Source: Mucilaginibacter sp.
Lineage (GTDB): Bacteria > Bacteroidota > Bacteroidia > Sphingobacteriales > Sphingobacteriaceae
Direction of reading: 5' to 3'
Assembly: GCA_028287925.1 (NCBI GenBank)
Contig: JAQBOS010000323.1
Coordinates: 1-36,308, forward strand
Length of the DNA: 36,308 nucleotides
Shown here: positions 23,056-31,883 of the stretch, piece after piece
Layout of the letters: every line of letters starts with the position of its first letter
Position numbering within the stretch: the first letter of the stretch is position 1
Notes under the pieces: generated by a model
The model's input: only the letters and a program-made list of their open reading frames with translations
Databases searched by the model: none
What the model was told of the DNA's origin: nothing
Program-made: the position numbers and the translations under genes

Positions 23056-24029
23056 TGATGAATAAATGTTGTTATAATTTCTTGATTTTAATATTGCTTT
23101 CAACTTGTTTTGCTTCAAATGTAAATGCACAAACTATAGTTGTTGAGGCAAAGCTCGATCAGCAAACTATCCGCATCGGCGACCAAACCAAGCTGCGTTT
23201 AATTGTTCATCAACCCCTGAAAGAAAAAGTAAACCTCCCTAAGCTGGCTGATACGTTAACCGGCAAAGTACAGATAGTAAGCAGCAGGCTGGATACCGTT
23301 ATTGACCAAAATGCCCATAACCAGGCAACAATAACCCAAAGCTATACCATTACTTCGTTTGACCAGGGCACCTACACAATCCCGTCGTATTCAATTGGCT
23401 CTGCTGCAGGTGTTTTAAAAACCAATGAACTAACGCTGATGGTGCAAACCGTACAGGTTGATACTACGAAAGCTATTTATGATATTAAACAACCGCTTGC
23501 AGTATCCTATACATTTTGGGATTGGCTGAAAGATCACCGGATCTGGGTTGCACTTGGTTTAGCCGTTATTATTGCAATTATAGGGGTAATATGGTATTTG
23601 AGAAAGCGACCAAAAACTGTAACGATAATAAAAGAGGTTAAACCTGATGTGCCGGCGCACATAATTGCCCTGGGTAAACTGCAGCAACTGCGCGACAAAA
23701 AGCTATATCAGCAGGATGCTGTTAAACAATATCATAGCGAACTGAGCGACATCATCCGCGAATACCTTGAAAAGCGATATGTGGTAAAAACTCAGGAAAA
23801 AACCACAGATGAAATTTTTGCAGCCTTAAAATACATGGATATTGCTAATGAGTACCGGGTTAAGCTAAGCCAGGTTTTGATACTGGCCGATTTGGTAAAG
23901 TTTGCAAAAGAGAAACCGTTGCCTGTTGATAATGAGTTGAGCATGGAAAATGCCCTGGGTTTTGTATTAAAAACACAACAGGCAGCAGAATTACCAACAA
24001 ATACAGAGGGAGGAAGTGAACGTGTTTAA
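23055..24029 (+). CDS. BatD/DUF4381-like single-pass membrane protein (Bat operon)
   Basis: This 324-aa protein has a signal peptide (ends SNVNAQT). A periplasmic beta domain follows (about 28-145, with IRIGDQTKLRLIVHQPL and YTITSFDQGTYTIPSY), then a transmembrane helix (about 163-182, WVALGLAVIIAIIGVIWYL) followed by basic RKRPK. A cytoplasmic helical domain completes it, with QLRDKKLYQQDAVKQYHSELSDIIREYLEKRY. This is the layout of the extra membrane gene often found between DUF58 and batA in Bacteroidota. Start and stop overlap both neighbours. Confidence 0.8.
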   Translation: MMNKCCYNFLILILLSTCFASNVNAQTIVVEAKLDQQTIRIGDQTKLRLIVHQPLKEKVNLPKLADTLTGKVQIVSSRLDTVIDQNAHNQATITQSYTITSFDQGTYTIPSYSIGSAAGVLKTNELTLMVQTVQVDTTKAIYDIKQPLAVSYTFWDWLKDHRIWVALGLAVIIAIIGVIWYLRKRPKTVTIIKEVKPDVPAHIIALGKLQQLRDKKLYQQDAVKQYHSELSDIIREYLEKRYVVKTQEKTTDEIFAALKYMDIANEYRVKLSQVLILADLVKFAKEKPLPVDNELSMENALGFVLKTQQAAELPTNTEGGSERV

Positions 24030-25020
24030 AGGAATTGAATTTGCGCATCCGGGGTTTTTCTGGCTGTTTATTCTTATCCCGGCAGTAATTGGATGGTATA
24101 TTTGGCGCGAGCGGAAGCTTTATGGCTATTTAAGTGTATCGGCAATTAAGGGGTTTTCTATCCCGTCAAAAAGTATCATTCCAAAACTGCGCCATTTGGG
24201 GATTGCTTTGAGGGTTTTGGCTTTAGCTGCAATGATCATAGCGTTGGCCAGGCCGCAATCATCCCTAAGCTGGCAAAACAGCACCACTGAAGGTATTGAT
24301 ATAATGATAGCTTCGGATATTTCAGGCAGTATGCTCGCCGAAGACTTTCAACCAAACCGCATGGAGGCCGGGAAGAATATTGCCATAGATTTTATAAAGA
24401 ACCGCCCTAATGACCGGATTGGTTTGGTGATATTTAGTGGTGAGAGTTTTACACAATGCCCGTTAACCATTGATCATGATGTACTGATAAATCTTTTTAA
24501 GGATATAAAGAACGGGATGATTGATGATGGCACAGCCATAGGAATGGGCCTTGCCACGGCCGTTAACCGGCTTAAGGAAAGTGAAGCAAAAAGTAAGGTT
24601 ATTATTTTGCTGACAGATGGATCAAATAATGCCGGATCAATACCGCCGGTAACCGCAGCCGAAATTGCCAAACAGTTTAATGTAAGGGTTTACACTGTGG
24701 GCCTGGGTACAAAGGGCTTTGCGCCATACCCGGTTCAAACACCAATGGGGATACAGTATCAGCGCATCCCGGTGGATGTTGATGAAGGTACGCTCTCGAA
24801 AATTGCCACCATTACAGGTGGTAAATATTTCAGGGCCTATAATAACGAAACGCTAAGAGGCATTTATGAGCAGATAGATCAACTGGAGAAAGCTAAAATT
24901 GATGTTACCCAGTATCATAAAAAAACAGAGCTGTTTTTGCCGCTTGCACTGATAGTTTTGTTGCTTTTATTGCTGGAGTTTGGTTTAAAGAATACGGTAT
25001 TTAAGGGGGCTATAACTTAA
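24022..25020 (+). CDS. batA: BatA, von Willebrand-A membrane protein
   Basis: I prefer the GTG at 24022 over the GTG at 24016. It gives MFKGIEFAHPGFFWLF, the usual BatA N-terminus, and places GGAGG about 8 nt upstream, one of the few clear ribosome binding sites here. The 332-aa protein has two N-terminal membrane segments, a periplasm- or cytoplasm-facing VWA domain with the metal site DISGSM (DxSxS) and LLTDGSNNAG, and a C-terminal membrane helix (LFLPLALIVLLLLLLEF). It overlaps the preceding gene by 8 nt. BatA and BatB are predicted to form a complex with TPR proteins and MoxR at the inner membrane. Confidence 0.92.
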   Translation: MFKGIEFAHPGFFWLFILIPAVIGWYIWRERKLYGYLSVSAIKGFSIPSKSIIPKLRHLGIALRVLALAAMIIALARPQSSLSWQNSTTEGIDIMIASDISGSMLAEDFQPNRMEAGKNIAIDFIKNRPNDRIGLVIFSGESFTQCPLTIDHDVLINLFKDIKNGMIDDGTAIGMGLATAVNRLKESEAKSKVIILLTDGSNNAGSIPPVTAAEIAKQFNVRVYTVGLGTKGFAPYPVQTPMGIQYQRIPVDVDEGTLSKIATITGGKYFRAYNNETLRGIYEQIDQLEKAKIDVTQYHKKTELFLPLALIVLLLLLLEFGLKNTVFKGAIT

Positions 25021-25023
25021 AGT

Positions 25024-26064
25024 ATGTTACGTTTTGCACATATAGATTTTTTATGGGGATTGTTATTGATCCCGGTTTTTATCCTGCTTTTTATTGTGGT
25101 AAGCAGGTGGAAAAGTAAGGCTGTAAAATCATTGGGCGACAGGAGTGTGGTAAATCTCATGATCCCTGATGTGTCATTTTCAAGGCCGTGGCTAAAGTTT
25201 ATTTTGTTTACCGTTGCGTTTGCTTTTTTGCTGATAGGCGCGGCCGATCCGCAGATAGGCTCAAAGATGGAAGAAGAAAAACGTAAAGGGGCCGATTTGA
25301 TGATCTTGCTTGATGTATCAAACAGTATGCTCTCGCAGGATCTGGTGCCTAACCGCCTTGAAAATGCCAAGCGGGCCATAGCCCAGCTTATTGATAACCT
25401 GCATACCGACCGTATTGGTATAATTGTGTTTGCAGGCGAGGCTTATGTACAGCTGCCAATGACTACTGATTACTCGGCAGCCAAATTGTTTTTAAATACC
25501 ATAAATACCAATATGGTACCTACGCAGGGTACGGCTATTGGTTCGGCCATTGACCTTGGAATGAAGTCTTTCGATTTTAAAGACGGAACAGGCAAGGCCA
25601 TGATAATTATTACCGATGGCGAAAACCATGAAGATGACGCTGTTGCTGCTGCAAAAAATGCTACTGATAAGGATGTTACCGTGCACGTTATTGGCGTAGG
25701 CTCACCTGAAGGTGCCCCAATCCCTATTTACCAGGGTAACAAACAAATAGGCTTCCATTTGGATAGTGCCGGTAAAACCGTTGTAAGCAAACTGAACGAG
25801 ACTATGGGTAAAGAAATTGCTGCGGCAGGTAACGGGGCTTACGTAAGGGCAACAAATGCTAACAGCGGCTTGGGAATAGTGATGGATCAGATTGAAAAGA
25901 TCCAGCGGAAAACTATTGACAGCAAGAATTTCAAGGATTTTGAAGACAGGTTCCAGTTTTTTATCGGGCTTGCATTTTTATTATTACTGATCGAGTTCTT
26001 TATCTCTAATAGAAAAAGCCAGCGGCTGAGTAATTTGAAATTATTTGAAGTAAAAAAATCATGA
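25024..26064 (+). CDS. batB: BatB, von Willebrand-A membrane protein
   Basis: This 346-aa paralogue of BatA has the same plan. It has N-terminal membrane helices (FLWGLLLIPVFILLFIVV and FILFTVAFAFLLIGAAD), a VWA domain with LLDVSNSMLSQDLVPNRL (DxSxS metal site), GTAIGSAIDLGM and IIITDGENHEDDA, and a C-terminal membrane helix (FFIGLAFLLLLIEFFI). It starts 3 bp after batA and its stop overlaps batC (ATGA), so the three are surely cotranscribed. Confidence 0.93.
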   Translation: MLRFAHIDFLWGLLLIPVFILLFIVVSRWKSKAVKSLGDRSVVNLMIPDVSFSRPWLKFILFTVAFAFLLIGAADPQIGSKMEEEKRKGADLMILLDVSNSMLSQDLVPNRLENAKRAIAQLIDNLHTDRIGIIVFAGEAYVQLPMTTDYSAAKLFLNTINTNMVPTQGTAIGSAIDLGMKSFDFKDGTGKAMIIITDGENHEDDAVAAAKNATDKDVTVHVIGVGSPEGAPIPIYQGNKQIGFHLDSAGKTVVSKLNETMGKEIAAAGNGAYVRATNANSGLGIVMDQIEKIQRKTIDSKNFKDFEDRFQFFIGLAFLLLLIEFFISNRKSQRLSNLKLFEVKKS

Positions 26065-26837
26065 AGCAGCTAATTATCATCCTATTATTTTTACTGCAGG
26101 GTTCGTGGCTTTTTGCGCAGCAGGAGAAAAGCCTGGTACATAAGGGTAATGAGCTTTATCAGCAAAAAAAGTATACAGAAGCTGAAGCTAATTATCGCAA
26201 ATCAGTGGAGAAGAATAAGAACGTGGAAGGTGATTTTAACCTCGGCGATGCACTTTTTAAACAAAAAAAGTTTACCGAAGCAGGCGAACAGTTTAACCAG
26301 CTTGCCGGGGCATCATCAAACAAAAACATTGCTGCCAAGGCTTATCATAATTTAGGCAATTCACTGCTGGAAAATAAAAAGCTGGAAGAAAGCATTGATG
26401 CGTATAAAAAATCATTGATCAATAACCCTAAAGACGATGAAACCCGTTATAACCTTGCCTATGCACAGGAAAAATTGAAAGAACAGCAGAAAAAGGATAA
26501 GGATAATAAGAAGAACGACAAGAACAAGGATAAAAAAAATCAGAACAAAGACGATAAGAATAAGGATAACAAGGATCAAAATAAAAAAGATCAGGACAAA
26601 AAAGACCAGGATAAGAAGGATCAGGATAAAAAGGATCAGGATAAAAAGGATCAGGACAAAAAGGATCAGGACAAAAAAGATCAGAAAGATGGCCAGCAGC
26701 CTCAACCCAACAAATTATCAAAAGAAGATGCCGAACGGATGCTTGACGCGCTCAATAACGATGAAAAGCAAACTCAGGAAAAACTGAAAAATAAAAAATT
26801 AAAAGGTGTGAAAATGCACATTGAAAAGGATTGGTAG
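26061..26837 (+). CDS. batC: BatC, TPR protein with lysine/aspartate-rich repeat tail
   Basis: This 258-aa protein has a signal peptide (ends SWLFAQQ). TPR motifs follow (about 27-140: HKGNELYQQKKYTEAEANYRKS, DALFKQKKFTEAGEQFNQL, AYHNLGNSLLENKKLEESI). Then comes an extremely charged segment (about 140-212) built from KDQDK pentapeptides. The end (LSKEDAERMLDALNNDEKQTQEKL) is the conserved BatC C-terminus that often precedes a membrane-interacting motif in this family. The repeats are encoded by a 15-bp tandem array. It overlaps batB by 4 nt. Confidence 0.9.
   Translation: MKQLIIILLFLLQGSWLFAQQEKSLVHKGNELYQQKKYTEAEANYRKSVEKNKNVEGDFNLGDALFKQKKFTEAGEQFNQLAGASSNKNIAAKAYHNLGNSLLENKKLEESIDAYKKSLINNPKDDETRYNLAYAQEKLKEQQKKDKDNKKNDKNKDKKNQNKDDKNKDNKDQNKKDQDKKDQDKKDQDKKDQDKKDQDKKDQDKKDQKDGQQPQPNKLSKEDAERMLDALNNDEKQTQEKLKNKKLKGVKMHIEKDW
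26583..26687 (+). repeat. 15-bp in-frame tandem repeat in batC
   Basis: Seven consecutive copies (the last interrupted) of AAAAAGGATCAGGAT-like units encode (KKDQD)n. The copies differ mainly at third positions (A/G and T/C). The array keeps the frame, so copy changes would lengthen or shorten the charged linker without breaking the protein. Confidence 0.85.
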
Positions 26838-26840
26838 GGG

Positions 26841-26880
26841 GGAAGTCCGAAAGTCGGAAAAGTCCGGAAGTCCGAAAGAA
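26841..26880. repeat. AAGTCCGAAAGTCCG degenerate direct repeat
   Basis: Four tandem imperfect copies of GAAAGTCCGAA/GGAAAAGTCCGG lie in the batC-batD spacer, directly after the batC stop. The element has the same degenerate, purine-rich style as the other short intergenic repeats in this window. Confidence 0.65.
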
Positions 26881-26916
26881 AAATTAACATTACAACCTTT
26901 CAACAGGTTAATAACA

Positions 26917-28731
26917 ATGAAAATAAAGTACTACATATTAACCTTATTGCTATTCTGGGGGGGCATACTTAAGGCTCAGGATGTAAAATTTACTTCAGTA
27001 GTAAGTAAAACTACCGTGGGAACAGGTGAGAAGTTCCAGGTTGATTTTACAGTGAACGGGAACAGCAGTGATTTTAATCCGCCGGGGTTTAGCAGTTTCC
27101 AGGTATTTTCAGGGCCCAATGTATCAACAAGTATGGAATCTATTAACGGCGTTACCGCCGTTAGCAATTCTTACAGCTATATTTTAATGGCGGCTAAGCA
27201 AGGTGACTTTACTATTGGGCCGGCTACTATAATAGTAAACGGAAAGAAGTTAAGCACTAATGCAATAAGGATGAAGGTGGTTAAAGGGCAGCCGGTTCAG
27301 CAGAACAGCGGCCAGGGAAACGGTGCAGATAACGGCATAATTGAAGGTAATACTGCCGACCTGGCAAAATCCTTGTTTATAAAAGCGGTTGTTGATAAGG
27401 CCAACGTTTACCTGGGTGAGCAGCTAACGGTAAGCTTCAGGATCTATACCAGGGTAGGGATCGAGGATAGCCGACTTGATAAAGTGCCCGACCTGACCGG
27501 TTTTTTTAACCAGGACATTAAAAGCCCGCAACAGCAACAACAAGTGCAATGGCGTGTTGAAACTTATAAAGGCTTAAAGTATAATACTGCCGATCTGAAA
27601 CAAACTATACTATTCCCCGAACATGCGGGTGATCTTACCATTGAACCTATGGAAATGACATTGCTGGTACGACAGCCCGTCCAGTCGAGGGATGTTATGG
27701 ATCAGTTTTTTGGCGGCTCATTTAAAGAGGTTAAATATAAAGTCAAAAGCGCTCCGGTAGTGATTCATGCAAAGCCGCTACCTGAAACGGGAAAGCCGGA
27801 TGGCTTTGCCGGTGCTGTTGGCACATTTAATATTGAAGCATCGGTTGATAAAACAGAGCTTAAAGCAAACGAGGCTTTGAATTATAGAGTTAAAGTTACC
27901 GGGGCAGGCAATATTAAGCTGCTGAAAACGGTGAATACCAGCTTCCCTGCTGACTTTGAAAAATACGACCCTAAGATTAGTGACACCGTAACAGAACGCG
28001 CAAGCGGAGTATCTGGCAGCAGGATCTACACCTACCTGCTGATCCCAAGGCATCAGGGAGATTTTACGATTGACCCGATCAGGTTCTCTTATTTTAACCC
28101 GGCAACGGGCAGGTATGTAACCTTAACTTCCAAATCATTTAAAATTAAGGTGAACAAGGGGGTGGCTGAAAGCAATGTAACCGCTTTAGCCGGAGCCGAC
28201 AAACAGGATATTAAAACACTGGGTAAGGATATCAGGTATATTAAAACAAGCGATACCACTTTAAACAAGCCGGGGGACGGTTTTTTTGGATCGGCAGGGT
28301 ATTATTTACTATTGGTAATCGGCCCGGTTTTATGTATAGGCGCCTATAACTACCGCAACCGGATGCTAAAGCTTAACAGCGATATTGTATTGGTGAAAAA
28401 TAAAAGGGCGCGTAAGCTTGCAGCTAAGCACATGGCGAATGCACAAAAGCAACTGCAGGCAAATAATACGGCAGCATTTTATGAAGATGTGTTTAAAGGC
28501 ATGTATGGATACCTAAGCGATAAGCTTAATATTCCTTATGCTAATTTAGACAGGGAAACCATAGCATCATCATTAAAGGCAAAAGCACTGAATGAACAAC
28601 TGGTTAACAGGGTGTTGGAAACACTGGATCTGTGTGAGATGGCGCGTTACGCACCGGTAACCCACATCTCTAAACAGGAAGTATTTGAAAAGGCTAAGGG
28701 CATTATAAGCGATATTGAAAATGAGATTTAG
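26917..28731 (+). CDS. batD: BatD, oxygen-tolerance membrane protein
   Basis: I start at ATG 26917 (MKIKYYILTLLLFWGG, 604 aa); the TTG start of the track reads through the repeat and gives no signal peptide. The protein has a signal peptide (ends LKAQD). Tandem beta domains of the BatD type follow (SKTTVGTGEKFQVDFTVNG, DKANVYLGEQLTVSFRIYT, DKTELKANEALNYRVKVTG), then one membrane helix (about 490-508, YYLLLVIGPVLCIGAYNY). The cytoplasmic tail is helical (RKLAAKHMANAQKQLQ). It matches the batD family in length and gene order. Confidence 0.9.
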   Translation: MKIKYYILTLLLFWGGILKAQDVKFTSVVSKTTVGTGEKFQVDFTVNGNSSDFNPPGFSSFQVFSGPNVSTSMESINGVTAVSNSYSYILMAAKQGDFTIGPATIIVNGKKLSTNAIRMKVVKGQPVQQNSGQGNGADNGIIEGNTADLAKSLFIKAVVDKANVYLGEQLTVSFRIYTRVGIEDSRLDKVPDLTGFFNQDIKSPQQQQQVQWRVETYKGLKYNTADLKQTILFPEHAGDLTIEPMEMTLLVRQPVQSRDVMDQFFGGSFKEVKYKVKSAPVVIHAKPLPETGKPDGFAGAVGTFNIEASVDKTELKANEALNYRVKVTGAGNIKLLKTVNTSFPADFEKYDPKISDTVTERASGVSGSRIYTYLLIPRHQGDFTIDPIRFSYFNPATGRYVTLTSKSFKIKVNKGVAESNVTALAGADKQDIKTLGKDIRYIKTSDTTLNKPGDGFFGSAGYYLLLVIGPVLCIGAYNYRNRMLKLNSDIVLVKNKRARKLAAKHMANAQKQLQANNTAAFYEDVFKGMYGYLSDKLNIPYANLDRETIASSLKAKALNEQLVNRVLETLDLCEMARYAPVTHISKQEVFEKAKGIISDIENEI

Positions 28732-28732
28732 C

Positions 28733-29494
28733 ATGTTAAAAAAGGCATTACATATTTTTATAGCATTTGTTATTCCCTCAATATGCTTTGGGGACGATAA
28801 TGTGCAGGCGCTTTTTGCAAGCGGCAATGCCAGCTATAATAAAGGGCAGTATAAAGAAGCGCTTACTGCTTATCAGAAGGTTTTTGATTCGGGCTATGAA
28901 TCAGCAGCCTTGTATTTTAACATGGGGAACGCCAGCTATAAAACAGATGATCTGCCTTCGGCCTTGCTGTATTATGGTAAAGCACACAAGCTTTCGCCGG
29001 GTGATGAGGATATTAACTTTAACATCCGCTTTGTAAATCAAAAGACTACTGATAAAATAGATGAGGCTCCTGAATTTTTCGTTGCCAAATGGTGGAGGGG
29101 TTTTATTTTAGCCTTATCTGCAAATGTTTTAGGCTGGCTTAGCGTTTTGTTGGTCTTACTGGCATCGGGGATTTTAATCCTTTACTTTTTTACAGGTTCT
29201 GTTGCCATAAAAAAGACCTCTTTCTACGGCGCAGTTATTTTATTTGTGCTGGGCGCGTTTACTGTTTTTACTGCCTGGATGCAGGTAAACTACTTTAACG
29301 GGCATAAGGAAGCAATAATTTTCAGCCCGTCAGTTACGGTTAAAAGCGGGCCTGTGGAAAAGGCCGGAGCTTTATTTGTGATTCATGACGGCACAAAAGT
29401 GAATGTTTTGGATGATAGTAACGGCTGGTTAAAGATAAAACTTGCCAATGGGAGTGAGGGCTGGATAAAGGCCGGGGATGCGAAGGAAATATAG
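28733..29494 (+). CDS. batE: BatE, TPR and SH3-like membrane protein
   Basis: I choose ATG 28733 (MLKKALHIF..., 253 aa), one base after the batD stop; an ATG at 28721 is also possible. The protein has a signal peptide (ends SICFGDD). TPR motifs follow (ALFASGNASYNKGQYKEALTAYQ, ALYFNMGNASYKTDDLPSALLYYGKA), then two membrane helices (FILALSANVLGWLSVLLVLLA and FYGAVILFVLGAFTVFTAW). The C-terminal SH3-like domain has VTVKSGPVEKAGALFVIHDGTKVNVL and GWLKIKLANGSEGWI. It is the last gene of the Bat operon, followed by a repeat and a bidirectional terminator. Confidence 0.92.
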   Translation: MLKKALHIFIAFVIPSICFGDDNVQALFASGNASYNKGQYKEALTAYQKVFDSGYESAALYFNMGNASYKTDDLPSALLYYGKAHKLSPGDEDINFNIRFVNQKTTDKIDEAPEFFVAKWWRGFILALSANVLGWLSVLLVLLASGILILYFFTGSVAIKKTSFYGAVILFVLGAFTVFTAWMQVNYFNGHKEAIIFSPSVTVKSGPVEKAGALFVIHDGTKVNVLDDSNGWLKIKLANGSEGWIKAGDAKEI

Positions 29495-29499
29495 CTTTA

Positions 29500-29540
29500 A
29501 AGATTCAAGAAATTAGAGTCAGGAATCAAGATAAAAAAAT
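29500..29540. repeat. AATCAAGA-type purine-rich repeat, copy A
   Basis: AGATTCAAGAAATTAGAGTCAGGAATCAAGATAAAAAAA follows the batE stop. Its last 24 bases are nearly identical to a stretch near position 36092, after the SDR gene, and the wording matches the moxR-DUF58 repeat. Confidence 0.7.
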
Positions 29541-29585
29541 AATCTACTCCGCCCGTTCAGATATTGGCCATAAAAACCGACAAAC

Positions 29586-29618
29586 AAAAAAACCTTAGCT
29601 AAAAGTTAAGGGTTTTTT
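29586..29618. terminator. Bidirectional terminator between convergent batE and DyP genes
   Basis: AAAAAAACCTTA pairs with TAAGGGTTTTTT around a short loop. The A and T tracts at both ends let it work for the plus-strand Bat operon and the minus-strand DyP operon. Confidence 0.8.
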
Positions 29619-29639
29619 GATACAGAATGCTTAAATGCA

Positions 29640-31175
29640 TTAAGGAACTGGCGTTAAAGTACCGGCTGCAATAGCTTTTAAAGCAGTTATACTTGGTATA
29701 AACACGTACAGGCTGCCATCGGTACGGATAAAACGTGTCATATTAGGCACGTCTACTTTCTCGCCTGTTTCTGTTATGTATTCCAGGTACTTGTGCATCG
29801 GGTCGCCATCCTGGGCATGATTGCCAAAAAGCGGATCAATACCGCTCCGGTTATTGGTAGCATCTGGGAAACGGAACTTGCCTTTTGAGATCCAGTTTTT
29901 CATTATAAACTGAAACTGGTTAAACAAATGGCAGCCTATGAATAAGCCTATTAATCCCCTTTGGATCCCTTCCGGCTCGCCCTCTATGTATTTAGGCCCA
30001 TACGGCGATGCCCGGCGCATTACCCTGTTTATGCCGGCATAGTTTACATTCCCGGTTACATTATAATCATCACGGGGGTTGGCCCTGCGGATGTGTGCCG
30101 CATAAGGGCACACCTGGCCAAGGGTATCGTTAGGCTTTGGCCCTTTTTGGTGGGTGGTATGGGTGATGTAATTAAAGTTGGTGTAATCAAATCCCTTAAG
30201 ACTGTCAACAGGTCCTGTTGGTGATACTACCAGCGGAGTACCATCAGCCCATCGCCCGCACATTTTAGCAGCAACCAGGTCAGGATCTTTAGCCTGGCCT
30301 ATAAAGCTTTTAAAAGCTTTTACATCCTGGTATAAAAACCTGAATGCTGCAAAGCTGCCGTTATACAACAACTTGTGCGCGCTATAGGGGCTTTGCGGAT
30401 TATAGGCAAAATGGTACGATGGCACTACGGGCCGGTCATCGGCAGAAAGCCGTCCGTCCCTCATGTTTAGTAATTTATTGTTCCATGGAACATCGCCAAC
30501 CCGGGGCTGCGACAAACTGTCTTTATAATCAAAGTGAATATAATCTATCTTGTCTCCTTCATCAATAGGGTCAGAATCTTTAACGAAAGCCGGCACTAAC
30601 GCTGGTTTGCCGTTAATAACAGGGATCATTTCCATCAATTTATTATAATAAACTTCGCGGTCATTTTCTACCTGGGTAAAAAGCGTTACCTGCAGGTGCA
30701 GATCATTGCCGTTTGGATCGGGTGGCTTGGGTAACAGCCAGTCGTTTTTACCCCTCGTCCACCATTTAGCGGGCGCGCTATCATCTGTGTCGCCAATATC
30801 AACGCAGTTATTGCTATCTGTAGCACCTTTCTTAAATACACTAAATAACTCACGGCTGTTATCGGCAACTGTTTTGCAATTAGCAGCGCCTATCATTTGC
30901 ACAAGCCCGGCATACGTAAAACCAATATTAAGGCAATAAGGCGGCTTATAACCGGGTTTCCATGGCTTGGCAGTGGTAACATTAAGCAGGGCATTGCTCC
31001 CGGGCGCCAAGTTTTTGCAGAACAACTGTGCACCTGCCACATCCTGAATGTTCAGAACAATATATTTGATATGATTAAAGTTGTAACCCCTCAATAACAG
31101 GCCCTGGATATCATCCAGCGTAGGGTTTGGCAAAACTACAGGTTCTTCTGCTTCGGTTTGATCTGTTTTTTTCAT
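29640..31175 (-). CDS. DyP-type heme peroxidase
   Basis: This 511-aa protein has no signal peptide. It starts with the two-domain ferredoxin-like layout of DyP enzymes (LDDIQGLLLRGYNFNHIKYIVLNIQD; LNIGFTYAGLVQMIG). The family motifs are IHFDYKDSLSQPRV, which aligns with the HFGFRDGISQP-type GxxDG region and keeps the Asp but replaces both Gly, and QVCPYAAHIRRANPRDD, the segment that usually carries the proximal heme His and a conserved Arg. LIGLFIGCHLFNQFQFIMKNW is the typical C-terminal helix. It should use peroxide to oxidise an unknown substrate. It follows a small unrecognised gene by 6 bp in the same operon. Confidence 0.88.
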   Translation of the reverse strand: MKKTDQTEAEEPVVLPNPTLDDIQGLLLRGYNFNHIKYIVLNIQDVAGAQLFCKNLAPGSNALLNVTTAKPWKPGYKPPYCLNIGFTYAGLVQMIGAANCKTVADNSRELFSVFKKGATDSNNCVDIGDTDDSAPAKWWTRGKNDWLLPKPPDPNGNDLHLQVTLFTQVENDREVYYNKLMEMIPVINGKPALVPAFVKDSDPIDEGDKIDYIHFDYKDSLSQPRVGDVPWNNKLLNMRDGRLSADDRPVVPSYHFAYNPQSPYSAHKLLYNGSFAAFRFLYQDVKAFKSFIGQAKDPDLVAAKMCGRWADGTPLVVSPTGPVDSLKGFDYTNFNYITHTTHQKGPKPNDTLGQVCPYAAHIRRANPRDDYNVTGNVNYAGINRVMRRASPYGPKYIEGEPEGIQRGLIGLFIGCHLFNQFQFIMKNWISKGKFRFPDATNNRSGIDPLFGNHAQDGDPMHKYLEYITETGEKVDVPNMTRFIRTDGSLYVFIPSITALKAIAAGTLTPVP

Positions 31176-31181
31176 AATAAA

Positions 31182-31883
31182 TTAGCTGCAATCCGGTTTG
31201 CTTGATGGTGGGTATTCAACATCGATTTCAGGCGGGAAAGGCCATAATTCAACCCCGGGTACACCGTTCACTGAATAATTGGTCAGGATATTGCTTACAC
31301 TCAGGCCCGGGAAGGTAGCGCCAAACAGCGGGTTTGTAAGTTTAGCCAGTGGAGTATACGCCTTGCCGGCAGCAGTAGGATCGGCAAAGTTATAATTCAT
31401 TAATAAGCAATTAAAAGCATCGGGGTTTGATTTTACCCCCAGGTGGCCCTTAATAAAATTTGCAGAATTAGGTCCATTGGCATCTATCCCGGGAATGTTG
31501 CTCTCGTCCATCACACTAACAATAAGATTAAGGCCGTCTTCAATAGCTTTCTGCTGTACAAAAGAGCCAATGTAATCGGTAAATTCTCCATCGTAAATAG
31601 CTTGCACTACTAACAGGTCCTTATCGGGCATAGCCTGAAACGTTGTAACAGGAAGCTTTGACTTAGAGCCGCCCTCAACAGCATAAAACATAAAAAAATG
31701 GACCCCCGTTTGAGCACGCATATCCGGACCTGCATCATTGGCAGCTGTTTTAACAGCATGATGAAGTAAGTGAGCGCCTTCAAGCGCTTGTTTGAACTTC
31801 TTTTTTTTAATAGGTAAAAACAGGAACAGCATGTGCTGCTGGTCAGGGGTGCCCACATAAGTGATGGCATTTAGATTCGACAT
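31182..31883 (-). CDS. Unrecognised DyP-linked protein, possibly a dimeric alpha/beta-barrel protein
   Basis: This 233-aa protein has no signal peptide and no membrane segment. I do not recognise a named family. Residues about 70-125 (GVHFFMFYAVEGG, LLVVQAIYDGEFTDYIGSFVQQKA, LNLIVSVM) look like the strand-helix pattern of ferredoxin-like/dimeric alpha-beta barrels, which is also the fold of DyP half-domains. The C-terminal third is Pro/Gly/Asn-rich and lacks clear motifs. It is the first gene of a two-gene operon with the DyP peroxidase, 6 bp apart, so a partner, substrate carrier or encapsulated cargo role is possible but unproven. Confidence 0.7.
   Translation of the reverse strand: MSNLNAITYVGTPDQQHMLFLFLPIKKKKFKQALEGAHLLHHAVKTAANDAGPDMRAQTGVHFFMFYAVEGGSKSKLPVTTFQAMPDKDLLVVQAIYDGEFTDYIGSFVQQKAIEDGLNLIVSVMDESNIPGIDANGPNSANFIKGHLGVKSNPDAFNCLLMNYNFADPTAAGKAYTPLAKLTNPLFGATFPGLSVSNILTNYSVNGVPGVELWPFPPEIDVEYPPSSKPDCS

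Noticed and set aside
26412-26721. Two overlapping 97-aa minus-strand ORFs
   Set aside because: They are the antisense of the batC KDQDK tandem repeat; the low-complexity Leu/Ile/Phe and Pro/Asp/Phe strings follow from the repeat, not from selection.
26821-26916. TTG start of batD overlapping batC
   Set aside because: The extra 32 residues translate the AAGTCCG repeat and hide the clear signal peptide that begins at ATG 26917.
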